Shown here one piece after another: positions 1 through 11,500 of a stretch of DNA of 64,000 nucleotides. The notes below the pieces were generated by a model. It was not told the origin of the DNA, made no database searches, and worked only from the letters and a program-made list of their open reading frames with translations. Position numbers and translations under genes: made by a program. The DNA is from Gracilaria domingensis (lineage: Eukaryota > Rhodophyta > Florideophyceae > Gracilariales > Gracilariaceae): assembly GCA_022539475.1 (NCBI GenBank), contig VCMS01000002.1, positions 88,672 through 152,671 on the forward strand, read 5' to 3'. The stretch's first letter is position 1. Each line of letters begins with the position of its first letter.

Positions 1-204
1 GCGGGGGCGGCGGCCGCGGCGGCCGCGGCGGCCGCGGCGGTGGCCGCGGCGGCGGCGCGCGGGGGGGGCGCACCCTGTCTGGCGTCCATGTCGCGGCGGG
101 AGAAGGGCGGGCGAAGGCGGAGCGCGGCGCGGAACAAAACGACGAAAAAGCGCGCGCAGCTGCGCGGCGCGCGAAAGGAAGCGTTGCTTTACACCGGGCG
201 CGCC
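1..204. repeat. GC-rich 9-bp tandem repeat and low-complexity tail
   Basis: The first 60 bases are a tandem array of a 9-base GC unit (GCGGCCGCG and variants), followed by a G8 run and a GC-rich stretch up to the stop of the next minus-strand gene. An open frame crosses it on the plus strand, but it looks compositional. No gene is supported here. Confidence 0.7.
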
Positions 205-1053
205 TTACACGCTGACGTTGAAGCGCGCGCGCGTGCCGGAAATGACGCCGCCCAGCGGCAGCCGCGAGCTGCCGCTCACGTCGCTCACCACCTCGCCGCG
301 CACCGCCACGCGCAGCGTCCACCGCGTGGCGTCCTCGTCGCCGCAGCTGCGCGAGTGCTCCGCCAGCACCTCGTAGCCGCCCTGCAGCGCGGCGTCCGTC
401 TCGTACACCACCGTCTCCACGCCGCCGTGCGAGTCGCGCCCGCACGCGCGGCGGTTGTCGTCGCGCAGCAGCCGCCCCGTCACGCTGGTGGACTGGAAGA
501 ACACCTGCTTGCCGTCCGGCTGCGTCACAAACACGTCCAGGTCGTCGCGCGAGTCCCACTCCAGGTCGACGCGGATGTCTGCCAGCTTGACGCGGAACGA
601 CACGCATTCCGCGCGCCCGCGCCCGGCGCGTTCGAACGAGTCGTCCCACTCCAGCACGCGCACCACGGCGCACGCGTCGTGCAGCCGCCCGCGCTGATCC
701 AGGTCGGCGTGCGCCGAGAGCGCCAGCGCCGAGCCGCCGAAGCGCAGCGGCGCCAGAACCGGCTCGAACAGCCGCGCGTGCAGCCCGAGTTGATCGGCGC
801 TCCTGAACTGCCGGCTGCCCTTCAATCTCAACGTGGTGTTTCCCACGCGTCGCACGGCGCGGTACACGCCCTCTGGCCCCGGGCCGCACACGGACGGCGT
901 GGCCGGCACGCCGGCGGCGCCGACGTAAGCCACAGCGGCGCCGCCGCAGAACCGCAAGCCGCAAGAGTCTTCGCACGCCCAACTAGCGCCAAAGGAGAGC
1001 GCAAACACGGAAAGCAGTAGCGTGCGGCGACGCATCGCCCTTCGATGCAGCAT
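205..1053 (-). CDS. Secreted protein with YfaP/DUF2135-like domain
   Basis: A 282-residue protein. The chosen ATG at 1053 puts a basic stretch and a hydrophobic segment (about residues 11-25) right at the N-terminus, as in an ER signal peptide; an in-frame ATG at 1035 would also work. The open frame extends further upstream but only from a GTG. The mature part is Cys-containing. Residues about 160-252 carry the YfaP/DUF2135 pattern: a Leu-Glu-Trp-Asp strand, an Asp-Leu-Asp-Val-Phe-Val core with PDGK, then a late Gly-Gly-Tyr strand. Such domains are beta-sandwiches in bacterial and algal extracellular proteins; no enzymatic role is claimed. Composition is strongly GC-biased, like the far right end of the window and unlike DDB1 next door. 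Confidence 0.6.
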   Translation of the reverse strand: MLHRRAMRRRTLLLSVFALSFGASWACEDSCGLRFCGGAAVAYVGAAGVPATPSVCGPGPEGVYRAVRRVGNTTLRLKGSRQFRSADQLGLHARLFEPVLAPLRFGGSALALSAHADLDQRGRLHDACAVVRVLEWDDSFERAGRGRAECVSFRVKLADIRVDLEWDSRDDLDVFVTQPDGKQVFFQSTSVTGRLLRDDNRRACGRDSHGGVETVVYETDAALQGGYEVLAEHSRSCGDEDATRWTLRVAVRGEVVSDVSGSSRLPLGGVISGTRARFNVSV

Positions 1054-1467
1054 GTCTGCGCGCGGCCGGGGGGGGGGGGCCACGGAAGGCGGTGGCGAAG
1101 GGGGACGGCGGAGGGGAAGGGGAGCGCCGCCCGCAGACGACGGCGCGGCGTGTGGGCCTGCAAGCACGCGCTTTACAAACGGCCGTGTCGATGCGCCAGC
1201 GCGGCGCGCGGCGCCCATTGGCGCGCAGCGCACGTGCTGTGATGTGGCACGCGCGGAGCACTTCCCGGAACGGCTCCATTGCTGTAAGCAGCGCCCTTCC
1301 CGCACCGCGGAAACAGCGCTCTGTTGCCCGCGCAGCTGTACCGTCGTACGTCCGTTGTGTTCCACCAATGCGCCGCCTCCACTTCCGCGGCTAACAAACT
1401 CCTCCGCCCCTCATGCCACTGCCAGTCAAAAGATACCTTCGGTCCGTATCTTCCCCAACCGAACCTC
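1054..1467. other. Spacer between secreted-protein gene and DDB1
   Basis: This 414-base stretch holds the 5' region of the secreted-protein gene and the 3' flank of DDB1. It contains a G10 run near 1069-1078. The composition falls from very GC-rich to about average across it. No further gene is visible. Confidence 0.6.
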
Positions 1468-4400
1468 TCACCCCGCCCCGTGCAGCCGCTGCATCCGCTC
1501 CACCCTCTGCACCAGCTCCTCTACCTCCACGTTTACCATCGACGCTATCTTTTTCATCTGCGCCATATTCAGGTCCAGGAACCGTTCAATCAGGTCCCCG
1601 TCCACAAAGTTCTTCGCCGCCGCGCTTCTCGGCGGCGACTCCGCCTTCATCTCCCTCCACTCACTATGCTTCAGTCCCCCCACACCCGGGATCAGCGTCG
1701 CCATTGCGTTCTGTACCTCCACGAAGAACTGGTACGCATCCGCCTTCAGTGTCGCAATAACGCCCAGCATCCCATCAGTCGTGCCGAAGATCATCGTATT
1801 CAGCGCCGGCGATTCATTTTCAGCCAATTGCATTACAAGTGACCCATGCTCGATTCCATTCACCCTCGCCCCCAGATGAAATTGGCCAACTCGTTCAAGC
1901 CGCTCTCTTACGGCTTCAGATGTTGCACGAGAGTTCCGCTTGAACGTGTACAAATGCTTCGAGTGATCTGCTACCATGTATGTGTCATCATCTAGCATTT
2001 CAATTGCCATCACCCACACCACTTCGTAGTCCCTCGCCAATTGTTCCAGCCGATAGTTATCTCCGATCTTCCTGCAAGACAGTACTGAGATCGACCGCAT
2101 TACATCACCCACCAATACAAAGTCTCCCCGCAGCTTCACCCTGTACGCCAGTGTGTGCCCTCGATGTCGATGAAGCAACCGAATATTCAGCATCCCATCC
2201 TTGCGTTCTGCCATGGACAGCACCTGAACCTCGGGTCCCACAGATATAATTAGCATACCGTTAAATGAATTCATGCTGTACACTGCGCCGTGGCACTCTC
2301 GCTCTGCCACCAGTATGGCCTTTCCTTCGATCACTCGGAAAATTAGCATACGTCCGTCCTTAGGATCTTCATCTCCAGGCAGGTCGAACGCCGTTCCAAC
2401 CGCCAGAAACTGCTCATTCTTATCAATGCCACTTCCAGTAAACGTGGTCGCAAGAATGGAGTTCCCGTTCTCCATTGTCTTCAGTTTGTACTTGGACAGT
2501 GTGTCATACCGCGAATCATCTATAATTCTTACATAGCACTCCAGTATTTCTTCCCCATTGCTATCAACAACCGAAGTCTCAGTGATCACTCCAAAGCATT
2601 TCGCAAGCTCCATGTGCGCTATACGACGCGGCTGCTCTCCCAATGGCACAGATGTGATATGCAGTTTCTGGATTTCGTCCACCTCGCCCAAATGCAGCCC
2701 GTTCTCAGTTGCAATGGCCAACGAGTCAGGGAACGCCTCGGTGTCAAAACCGCAAACACGAGTCACCTCTTGTAAATTGACATTGGAAACAAGCAGCTTC
2801 CCTCCCCCAGTGGTAGAGTACACCACCGTTGGGCGATCGCAAGCTGCAAACACATGATTTGCACCTCGACTCCTGAAAACACTCAATTGGGCTGGTTGTG
2901 TGCCAACGCTCAGTTTCCTTCGCTCTGAAACAATTGATAACTGCGTCGAAGAATCTAGCTCCTCAGACGATGCAGCTGTCATCGCAACCTCGCTATTCAC
3001 AGAGTATGTGAGCAGATAACCGTCTCCTAGACCCACAAGCAGATAGTGATGTCCTTCAAGAGTGGCCAAAAGAACTGATCTAGCAATAACATCACCTCCT
3101 AGCCCAATTGTTTCTATCGTTCTTAAAGACGGCAGCGCCAGCAACTTCACGACCGGAACTTCCTTCACTTCAGCCCACAATCCGACAACAGCCAGATACG
3201 CCTCTCCTCTGCTAATAACCGGTTCCTCCACATCCGTCATCTGTGATGAAGATGGTAGAAAGTTGCAGTTAAGGCATGAAATCTCCCTTTCCATCTCTGC
3301 CTGCTTGACTTCAATCAGATTCTTCTTTTCTGGGTCAACCTTCAACAAAATCAAATTTCCACCGGTTGTCGCGAGCAATAGCTGATGTGTGTTTCCAGAT
3401 GCTACTGAAATACGCATGTTGGCGGGAGGAGCCCAGCTCAAAGTAGGCTGCGCAGTCATTGTCACGGCATCGGTAACTTGCACGCCCTTCGTTGTGACCT
3501 GGACCATTATATCACCCTCCATGTTGGCAGCATACAACGTCGGAGTGTCTTCGTCAAAACCCGGCACAATCGCTGGTGCCATTTCATCAGCGCTGATGAG
3601 TTCCAGAGTGCGCGTAGCCGACGTAAAACTCTGAAGCAAATAAGAGTCATATCTATTATCAATGTGTCGTCTCAAAGAAAACATGTCCTTGATACCAGGT
3701 AACTCTTCGGCTGCATGCTCAGATATACCTATTCCGTTCCGTATAATCCTCAACGAACCATCTTTTCCTTGGCCTGAACACGTGACTACTTGACCTTGAC
3801 CGTGTCGCAAGTAGCCCATGCCTTTCACAATACAAAAGTCAAGAATGGGCCCGAGATGAGAGTATGTTTGAACGACCTCAACGAAGCTTCCCGTCTCCTT
3901 ACTTCGCTCACGTCTTAGTCGAACGAGTTGCGAATCGCCAGTGTGAGATCCAATAAAGGCAAAAGCGCTATCGAGGTACGATATGCAGCAGGCAGTACTT
4001 GTTTCGCCAAGTGTTTCTAGTTTGATACCGGTAACGGTGTGTTTCTGATCTGTGATTAATAGAAGAATGCTGAGATAGCCTTTTTGATCGCCTATAAGAT
4101 ACCTTGTGCCTTGTTCGTCCACCATACCGACGGCTGTGATAATTGTGGCTTCAAACGGTTGCGATACGTGCTCGCCATTGGCGGTAATGTGCGTCACAAG
4201 GTCATCTCCAAATACAAGAACGCCGCCTACAGGTTCGGGAACGGCAACAAGCTTCGACGCCGTCACATCCAGCACTGCATTCTTCCAAGAACCTTGCGCA
4301 ATGTCTTGGTCGATCATGCGGATCTCGTAGGTACGCAGCTCGCGATTCTCTTTGCCGTGCGCACACAGTACGGCGACGGTGGGGTTCTGACAGCCGTAGA

Positions 4401-4896
4401 GGAAAACCATGTCAAAGATGGTATCCTCCACGAGCCTAACGTTAAAAGCGGTTTTATCTGCGTCGCGCTCCGTGGGGACCACCTTGAGCAACCGCTTGTA
4501 TTGATGGAGCGCAATGCACTTGGCCTTGGGATCAACAATGCTCATGCGTTCGGAGACTCCACTCGAAACAAAATGGTCCTGCATATCGCCGGACGATACG
4601 ACGTGACAGCGAGCCTCGATGGGGTTCCATCGCAAGATACAGAGCTTGTACTTCTCTGTAATAACGACGAGTTGGTCCTGAGTCTCGCCGGCCATGCGCA
4701 TGAGATGCATGCCGGATATGGTGCCATGAATAGGAAGCTCAATGGCGCAGGCAAGGCCTTCTTTGGTGATTGTGTAGACCTGGATGTAGTTAACCTTTGC
4801 AACGAGCAGGTTGCGCTGATCCGGGGCAAGAAAGCTGCCCACGGCGGTGTGGGACACGCGCGACGCCTTGTGCGCGGTGACGACGTAGTTGTACAT
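1468..4896 (-). CDS. DDB1: DNA damage-binding protein 1 (CRL4 adaptor)
   Basis: A 1142-residue protein, almost the same length as animal and plant DDB1 (about 1140), in one exon. DDB1 is the adaptor that joins CUL4 to DCAF substrate receptors and also binds UV-damaged DNA with DDB2; it acts mainly in the nucleus. The start at 4896 was chosen because it gives the conserved N-terminal strand MYNYVVTAHK. An upstream in-frame ATG would add 18 residues absent from the family. Recognisable blocks are LLGDQKG/LGET in the first propellers, the highly conserved RIIRNGIGI segment, and the C-terminal helical domain with NFVDGDLIERFLDL near residue 1085. The three-propeller layout is inferred from family alignment. 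It is divergent from the giant gene at 5554. Confidence 0.96.
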   Translation of the reverse strand: MYNYVVTAHKASRVSHTAVGSFLAPDQRNLLVAKVNYIQVYTITKEGLACAIELPIHGTISGMHLMRMAGETQDQLVVITEKYKLCILRWNPIEARCHVVSSGDMQDHFVSSGVSERMSIVDPKAKCIALHQYKRLLKVVPTERDADKTAFNVRLVEDTIFDMVFLYGCQNPTVAVLCAHGKENRELRTYEIRMIDQDIAQGSWKNAVLDVTASKLVAVPEPVGGVLVFGDDLVTHITANGEHVSQPFEATIITAVGMVDEQGTRYLIGDQKGYLSILLLITDQKHTVTGIKLETLGETSTACCISYLDSAFAFIGSHTGDSQLVRLRRERSKETGSFVEVVQTYSHLGPILDFCIVKGMGYLRHGQGQVVTCSGQGKDGSLRIIRNGIGISEHAAEELPGIKDMFSLRRHIDNRYDSYLLQSFTSATRTLELISADEMAPAIVPGFDEDTPTLYAANMEGDIMVQVTTKGVQVTDAVTMTAQPTLSWAPPANMRISVASGNTHQLLLATTGGNLILLKVDPEKKNLIEVKQAEMEREISCLNCNFLPSSSQMTDVEEPVISRGEAYLAVVGLWAEVKEVPVVKLLALPSLRTIETIGLGGDVIARSVLLATLEGHHYLLVGLGDGYLLTYSVNSEVAMTAASSEELDSSTQLSIVSERRKLSVGTQPAQLSVFRSRGANHVFAACDRPTVVYSTTGGGKLLVSNVNLQEVTRVCGFDTEAFPDSLAIATENGLHLGEVDEIQKLHITSVPLGEQPRRIAHMELAKCFGVITETSVVDSNGEEILECYVRIIDDSRYDTLSKYKLKTMENGNSILATTFTGSGIDKNEQFLAVGTAFDLPGDEDPKDGRMLIFRVIEGKAILVAERECHGAVYSMNSFNGMLIISVGPEVQVLSMAERKDGMLNIRLLHRHRGHTLAYRVKLRGDFVLVGDVMRSISVLSCRKIGDNYRLEQLARDYEVVWVMAIEMLDDDTYMVADHSKHLYTFKRNSRATSEAVRERLERVGQFHLGARVNGIEHGSLVMQLAENESPALNTMIFGTTDGMLGVIATLKADAYQFFVEVQNAMATLIPGVGGLKHSEWREMKAESPPRSAAAKNFVDGDLIERFLDLNMAQMKKIASMVNVEVEELVQRVERMQRLHGAG

Positions 4897-5553
4897 GTTT
4901 TCTAGCAAGCGGGGTGCGCACAGCGCGTCGGCGGTGGAGACGCAGCGCAAACGGGCAGGAACGGGGGGCTGCAGCGGGCAACGGGCGAGGAGAAGGACGC
5001 AGAGCGTCGAGTCGGACCGCTCTAGTAGCTAGATGCGCTGGCAACGCGAGTGTCGTGTTTGACGCTCACCTCGCCATGACATCACGGATCAAAAGGCGCT
5101 TGTACGCCTGTGCAGTGTACACGTACGCACATGCGCATCGCATAAGCAGAAACGGCATTGGCGGCTACCAAGGGCCGCGCGGGCTACTGTGGTGCGCGCG
5201 CGGCGCGCTGGAGAGATGGGCGGATGCTCTGCTCTTCACGGCGCATGTCTCGTTCTCGTTGCGCTCCGCGCTCGGCCGCGGCGCGGCCCGTTGCAATTCG
5301 TGTCGCTTGCGAGCGAACGGCATGCGTAAAGTTCGTCGCTTCCGCCGCGACTACCGTGCCGCTGCGTTGCCGCGTCCGCTCCCTGTTCGTGCGCGTCGTC
5401 CCGGACGGCAGCCACCTTCGTCTTCTCCGTTCTGATTGCTTCGTCGCTGCGTTCGCGGCCCCGTCGTCCTGTCTGTGCCTGTTGCGCTCGCCCTTTTCGC
5501 CGAGCCGCTGCGTTGCTCTCCTCCTGTGTGAGTCATAGAGCTCCTCCCGCAGC
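4897..5553. promoter_or_regulatory. Divergent promoter region DDB1 / BLTP1-like
   Basis: This 657-base spacer separates two genes transcribed away from each other. It is clearly richer in G+C and CpG than the coding sequence on either side, especially 4900-5030 and 5160-5480. I see no convincing TATA box. ORFs on both strands here look compositional. Confidence 0.5.
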
Positions 5554-8500
5554 ATGGACGCCGGCCAGGCGTCCATGTCAGCCCAAGATGCTTCCTTGTT
5601 CCCGTTCATTCTGTTTGTTCTTGCCTTCGTCCTATGGATTGTGGTTGTCGTCCTTGTCGTCCCACGCCTTTTAGGTCGCGCCGTTTCTTTCTTCACCAAC
5701 CGTGCGTTTGGAGATGACCTACGTCTCGTCATACATTCCATCTATATCTATCCACTTGCAGGACGAGCCGTCGCACATTCTGTGCAATACACCGTCCCCA
5801 ACGGAACCATAGACGTCGAGCAACTCGTGCTGCAAATACGATGGTGGCGCAAGTCACCCGTCGTCGATTTCAACCAACTTCTCACTGTCGACCAACCGGC
5901 TACGTTGGACCGTTTCGCGCACGCGCAACAAGAGCTCCAGAAAGAGAACACCGCCTTTTTCCTTAAACGTCCGTTATATCGTTTGCGAAGATGCTGGCGA
6001 CGCGCAGCTGCTGCTGCCGATGTTAACGATTCTACGGAGCCGTCCGCTCTCATCTCCATCCATTGCATTGGTTTACGAACGCGAATGGTCAACTATCAGT
6101 CAAACTACAACCTCCTCAGACGAGTCACAGAACTAGCAAGAAATGCGTCGAGACGTGCTAGTTTCGTCAATAACAGTGTGCGCTCGAGGGATGTTTGCAA
6201 CGCTGCCTCTGAATCCGCGGGCCCTGCCATGTCAAGTCCGTCCAGCGTATATGATAAGCTCCCATCCTCATCCCGCTCATCGTTTTCGTCAGTGCAATCG
6301 GTCGATGAGAAGCCGCTCATCGAACACTTGCTAGAACTAACGTCTTTTCGTATAACCCACGGCGCTTTCTACTTCTGCGATATGGGTGAATCCCCTTTGG
6401 TTCGTCTCTCTGTCAAGTCGGCCAAACTACGTTATATGTATGGTGCTCCAAGTTGCCCTGTTGACAAATGTCGCAAGCGTATTCGCATGCGAATGTCGGG
6501 GCTGAGACTAAGCGTTGCGGATAAGGCTTCCGTGAAGAATGTGATTCGCGTCACCTCGGAGGATAATTCGATCGCTGATAGTGACTCTGAAGATGCAAAT
6601 TATCAGGACGAAAGCAACACCAATCGAATGATTCGAAGGGTTTTATCTCGGGGGTATAGGGGTATCAGTGAACCAATCTTCGAGGCGCAGGCAAAGAATG
6701 AATCGCGTAGTGGTTCGACGAACAGAAGGAATCAGCGTCCCGGACTGAAGGCGCACTTCATGCACCCCAAAACGTGGAGCCTAAATCGAAAATCCCACAG
6801 AAGCCGCTCCCTTCCGTGTTCGGACGTATTGAATGCTGAGACGGCTATCATCGATTATGTTTTCGATGAACCGGGCGTAGAGCATGTTTCTCGACGTGGA
6901 ACATCGTCCCGGAAACGGAGCGGGAGAACGGAAGAGAATTTTGGCGTGCGAGACGATTCAAACACTAACCCGCCACCCGTATGCCGTGTCTCCATCGTAT
7001 TAAGGGGGACCTCATTTTCGTACGACGTGCAGGCCATCGCAGATATTGAAAGGGTGCTCGAGAGACTACAACCACCATTTTATGATCTTGTGCCAGTAGC
7101 GAAAAGATTGTTCTCGAGGGAAGGAAAACGAGCAGCCACTGGAATACAGATCACTGTCGATGCTACTCCAGTTTCCGCCGACAATTCGTCGAGCAATGGC
7201 TCACGTCCTGGGAAACCTCTTCTTTCCATTCCGTTTGGTGCCCAGGAAACCACATGGAAAGCTTTGGAACTGCTTAATATCCGAACCTGGAAGTCACCGA
7301 ATCTGTCCAACAGCACCCCAGGTAGCGAAAGGAAAAAAGGTTTTCCTATTCAGAGCAGACTGTTGGTGAAAGCATCGAAAGTTTCTCTACGAACAGAGAT
7401 ACCCTACGAGTATGGTGCGCCTCAGAAAACAGTGGTGACGTTCAAGGACATCGATGCACTTGTTGAAGGAATTGTAAACATGCCTATTGGTTGCTCAAAG
7501 CTTGTTACACTTACTCGAATAGTTCAAACTCCTCAAGTGTGGAACGATGAACATCACGTATCATACGATATATTGACATCTCAAACAGAGTTCAGGTTCT
7601 TTCCTGACACGCTTCGAATATTTACCGACATTAGCACGACGATTAGAGAGCATTCCAAAAAACCTGAGAGCATCCGATACTTCGTTCCCTATCGAGAAAG
7701 AGTGAATATACGCGCCGAAGATGAATACTCCATTTTTCTAACATGCAGTCACGACAACGCATGGAATGATGTTCAAAATGGGATATCAGACCAATACGGA
7801 GTAGTCAAGATGCATGGAACGAATGCTGAGTTGGACATGAAACAGGTTGCAACGTCATCCTTCGTAAATGATTCATCTGAACTTCATTGGTCTCTATCTC
7901 TACCGAAGGTGTCCGGTAAGCTCGCTCTGGATGTTTCTCAGATGCTCACTTCTATTCAAAAGAGCGAGGCAAAACCTGACGTTGCGGATGGGAGAAACAC
8001 TGGCGTGTCGTATTTCCACAAGTCACGAACGCCATCGCTTGCACAGAGAATGCTCCTGCAAATTGAAACGTTCGTAGCACACCATAACAGTGTATTACCG
8101 GAAGCGATATCTGAAACAACCAGAGATGTCATCGAGCGAACTTTCCTTACCGCTGGTGAGAGATGTGAGTTGTCGGGAAAGCTCGTCTCAAATGATGGTA
8201 TGCTTTTCCTCGAAGGTCCCAAGCACGCCTTTCTTGACTCGGTGAATTGGAGCGAAATGCGATTCAGCGCCTCGAGTATAGTCGTAGATCTAAATCCACA
8301 CCATACGACATCATTTCTGAATGTCACAAGGAATTATGCATGTGGTGGTAATCACACCATTTCATCCAAGGAACAGTCTCGGATTGAAGAAAGACGAAGG
8401 CCGACTTCTCTACGTATCATCGGGGCTGGTCGTTATCCGAACACAGCAGAATGTCTTACAATGGGACTTGGTAGTGGCCTCGTCATGAGCTCCGGAGGCA

Positions 8501-11500
8501 CGCACAATGCAGCGGATGACGTTTTTGAAATGAATCTTGAGATTGATTCCTTACTGTTGCGCATTCACGAGCTTCCGCATCCATTGTCTCCGTTCTCTTT
8601 GGCACCTGAACATGTCTGCTCTGTAGTATCCGCTGATTTCGGAGGCTCCCTTCGGTCAAATCGACTAGGGTCTGAAATGAAGTTCTTTCCGAGGGCGAGG
8701 AGAAAGCAGGTATCCATTTTCGGCGGATATCTGCCATGCTCCTCAATAAGGACGAAGAGCGAGAATACGTTCATTAACGAAGATCACTCTCTTCCTCGAA
8801 CTGTTCTCAAAGGACTTCGTCTCTTGAAACGAAGTGCAGCCAGTCCGTTTTGGGGTTCCTACAACTCGGAGCTGATATTAGAAATTGACGAAGTGAAAGG
8901 GTGTATCATGGATTACAGTCTGAAGTGTTTGTCAGGCTTCATCACTTCCGCAATCCCGCATCCCCTATACGAAGACCAAACTGCTATTGCATCCATGTTA
9001 TCAGTTGACACCATACAGTTTCGCGTTGGTTCCAGTGACTTTTTTGTTCTATCACCAGGAAGTTCTATTGCTGCGCGGAGATCAGGACAGCGAAGTCGAA
9101 ATATGCCAAACCGAACTGAGAAGAGTCCAGACGAACATTTCTTGCAAAAGATCGTCCCAAAGTTCCTTCAAGCCATAACACATGTGTCATTAAGCAAGGG
9201 CTTGCGTTTTGTCATCTCTTCTCTGGCAACAGAAACATTGGCATCACGGAGCCGATTGTTAATTTCAGAACTGAGTTTAGAAATCATGATTCCTTGGGAC
9301 GATAAGCTGCCTCCCTGGGTGGATGAAGCCACTATGCGAGCCCAAGTATCACATTCAAGCCCGCTCGGAACAGAACCATCTTCAAGTCTATTCAAGGGTA
9401 TTGGAGTGCTGAGGAAAGTAGGGGAATGCAGAAGAGCTGAACTTGATATGTTCATGGAGTTCAAGCCGTCAATTTGGTCCTCTCGCATTGCGTTTCTCCA
9501 AGAAGGACATGTTACGGCACTTTTTGATAAGTTTGGTCGACGCATCCCGCGATGGACTACAAACAATCTGTTTCTAAAATCTGACGGGCGCATTGAATCT
9601 GAACCAAACACCCCTTCAAACCAAGAATGGTGGGATTTCATTTCCGATGGGAAAGAGGCATTGATTGTTAAGACCAGAAAGAAGGATTCTGACAGAGATG
9701 TGCGGTTAGAGACGACGTCCGTATCATTTCCCGCTCCGATTGTCTTTAAGATATCTCCATCGTGCGTAGAAGTACTCAATGATATGGTGACAAGAATGCA
9801 AGAAGGATTATCCAGATATAAGTATAGTTCGGAAAATGCCGGGGATGGGCAAAGTTTCTCAAGCGATGACGGATTGTTAGCCTTATGGACTAGTTATGAA
9901 CAGAACAGTCGATCTGTAATTCCGAGGCATCTGTTGCTTCATGCTCCTCGAACTAATACCTTGAAGGCACTCGAAACCGTAGAACTGTCGGTACACGTGC
10001 TTCCCCCCATTGCCGTCGAGTCCTTGGATGCAGATCGATTCTCTAACCTGCGCACAGATGCTGCGACATTGATACTTTCTCTTCCGCGAGGGTTGCATTT
10101 CTTGCATTCTGCACTAACGGGTTTTGACGAAGGAAATCATGATGTCCACGACCCTTTGTCAGGCTCCGCTTCGCAGCCCCCATCTGGTTTCATTTCAATG
10201 AAGACAGTTTTTCACACCTCTATACATTCCATTGCTCTACAATGCTATCGACGAGGTCAGGATCCAGCAGAAGTTGGAATTGTCAAGGAAATCACGTTCA
10301 TTTTGCGCGACCATGTCATCGCCAAGGATGGACCACTCGGAGGGAATTTCTCAAATCCTCGCCAAAGAGAAAAGAACCACGCCGTAGTGGGTAAAGTTGG
10401 GTCTTTTAGTCTTGGGTCCGGAGAAAGCTCTCTTTCCGCGTATACCAGTTTTGGGAAGAGTGCTTCTGTTTTTCTTCTCTTGCTCAGAACTTTGGCCTTA
10501 AACCACAGTTCACTACAGCAACTAGAAGCGGAAGTACTAGAAGCTATATCCACTCGATATCTAGGGACTTCATTAGCCTCGTTACACCAAAAACATCATT
10601 CAGAGGTTTATCGCTTACTTGTCCGTGAAAGGCGCATGGTTTCGGGGGTAAAGAACCAGCTGTTCAAGCAAATCCGAACTGGGCATGAGGAAAATGAAAC
10701 GTCGAAAGAGTTCGTGATCGACTCCTCCCAATACAATGGCACTAACTATGTGAAATCTATGGATCTGGCAGTAAGAAATGTCAGTGTGAAGATTAGCAAA
10801 GAAGAAATGCTGTATGTCAACGTTTTTCTTTGCAAGACGGGCTCGTCAACTAAATCTGGAGATCGTATTCCCCAGAATCGGCACGAAATAGTTATCAAGG
10901 CAGCGTTTGGTATTGTAACCGTGTTTATGACCGATCACATCGCAGCAAACTCGTTGCGAATGGTATCGGAGGTTGCTTCATTTGTGGGCAGAGCGACAAG
11001 GTTCTTTCCAATGTTAAGGAGTGATACTGAGCAAACGGAAGATTATGATGCGGGAAGCTTGACTTTTGTTTCTTCCCCAAGTAGGGCGGATAATTATGAC
11101 CAGCAGAGTTCTAGAAGAAGGTATCCTATCGAGTATGCTGGTCTTTCTGGGAATAATTCTGGAGGCTTAGAAAGCGATACCTTTCGCTGGTCTCCACGCT
11201 CATATCGTCGGTTGGGTCATGCTCGATCTGTCCCGCGGTTTCAGGTCACCTCATCGGGGGCTAGAGATCTCGGCCAGGCTGAGCGTCAGCCAAATTCCGT
11301 TCAAACTTCGACATCTGCCTCTCGACGTCTCACTACTTCTCATAATCGACCCAACGGGTTACATAACACGGAAGCCGACTCTTCCGTGCAAAACCTAAGT
11401 CCTAGTTCTAAGAATGGTTACAACGCAAACAGTTTCCTCACTAGTAAGAATGACAATTCTTTAGTAAGGGGAGTCACACGCATGATGAGGTCGCAGGAAA

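Noticed and set aside
4084-4905. 273-codon plus-strand ORF antisense to DDB1
   Set aside because: It lies wholly inside the well-conserved DDB1 coding sequence and has no family features.
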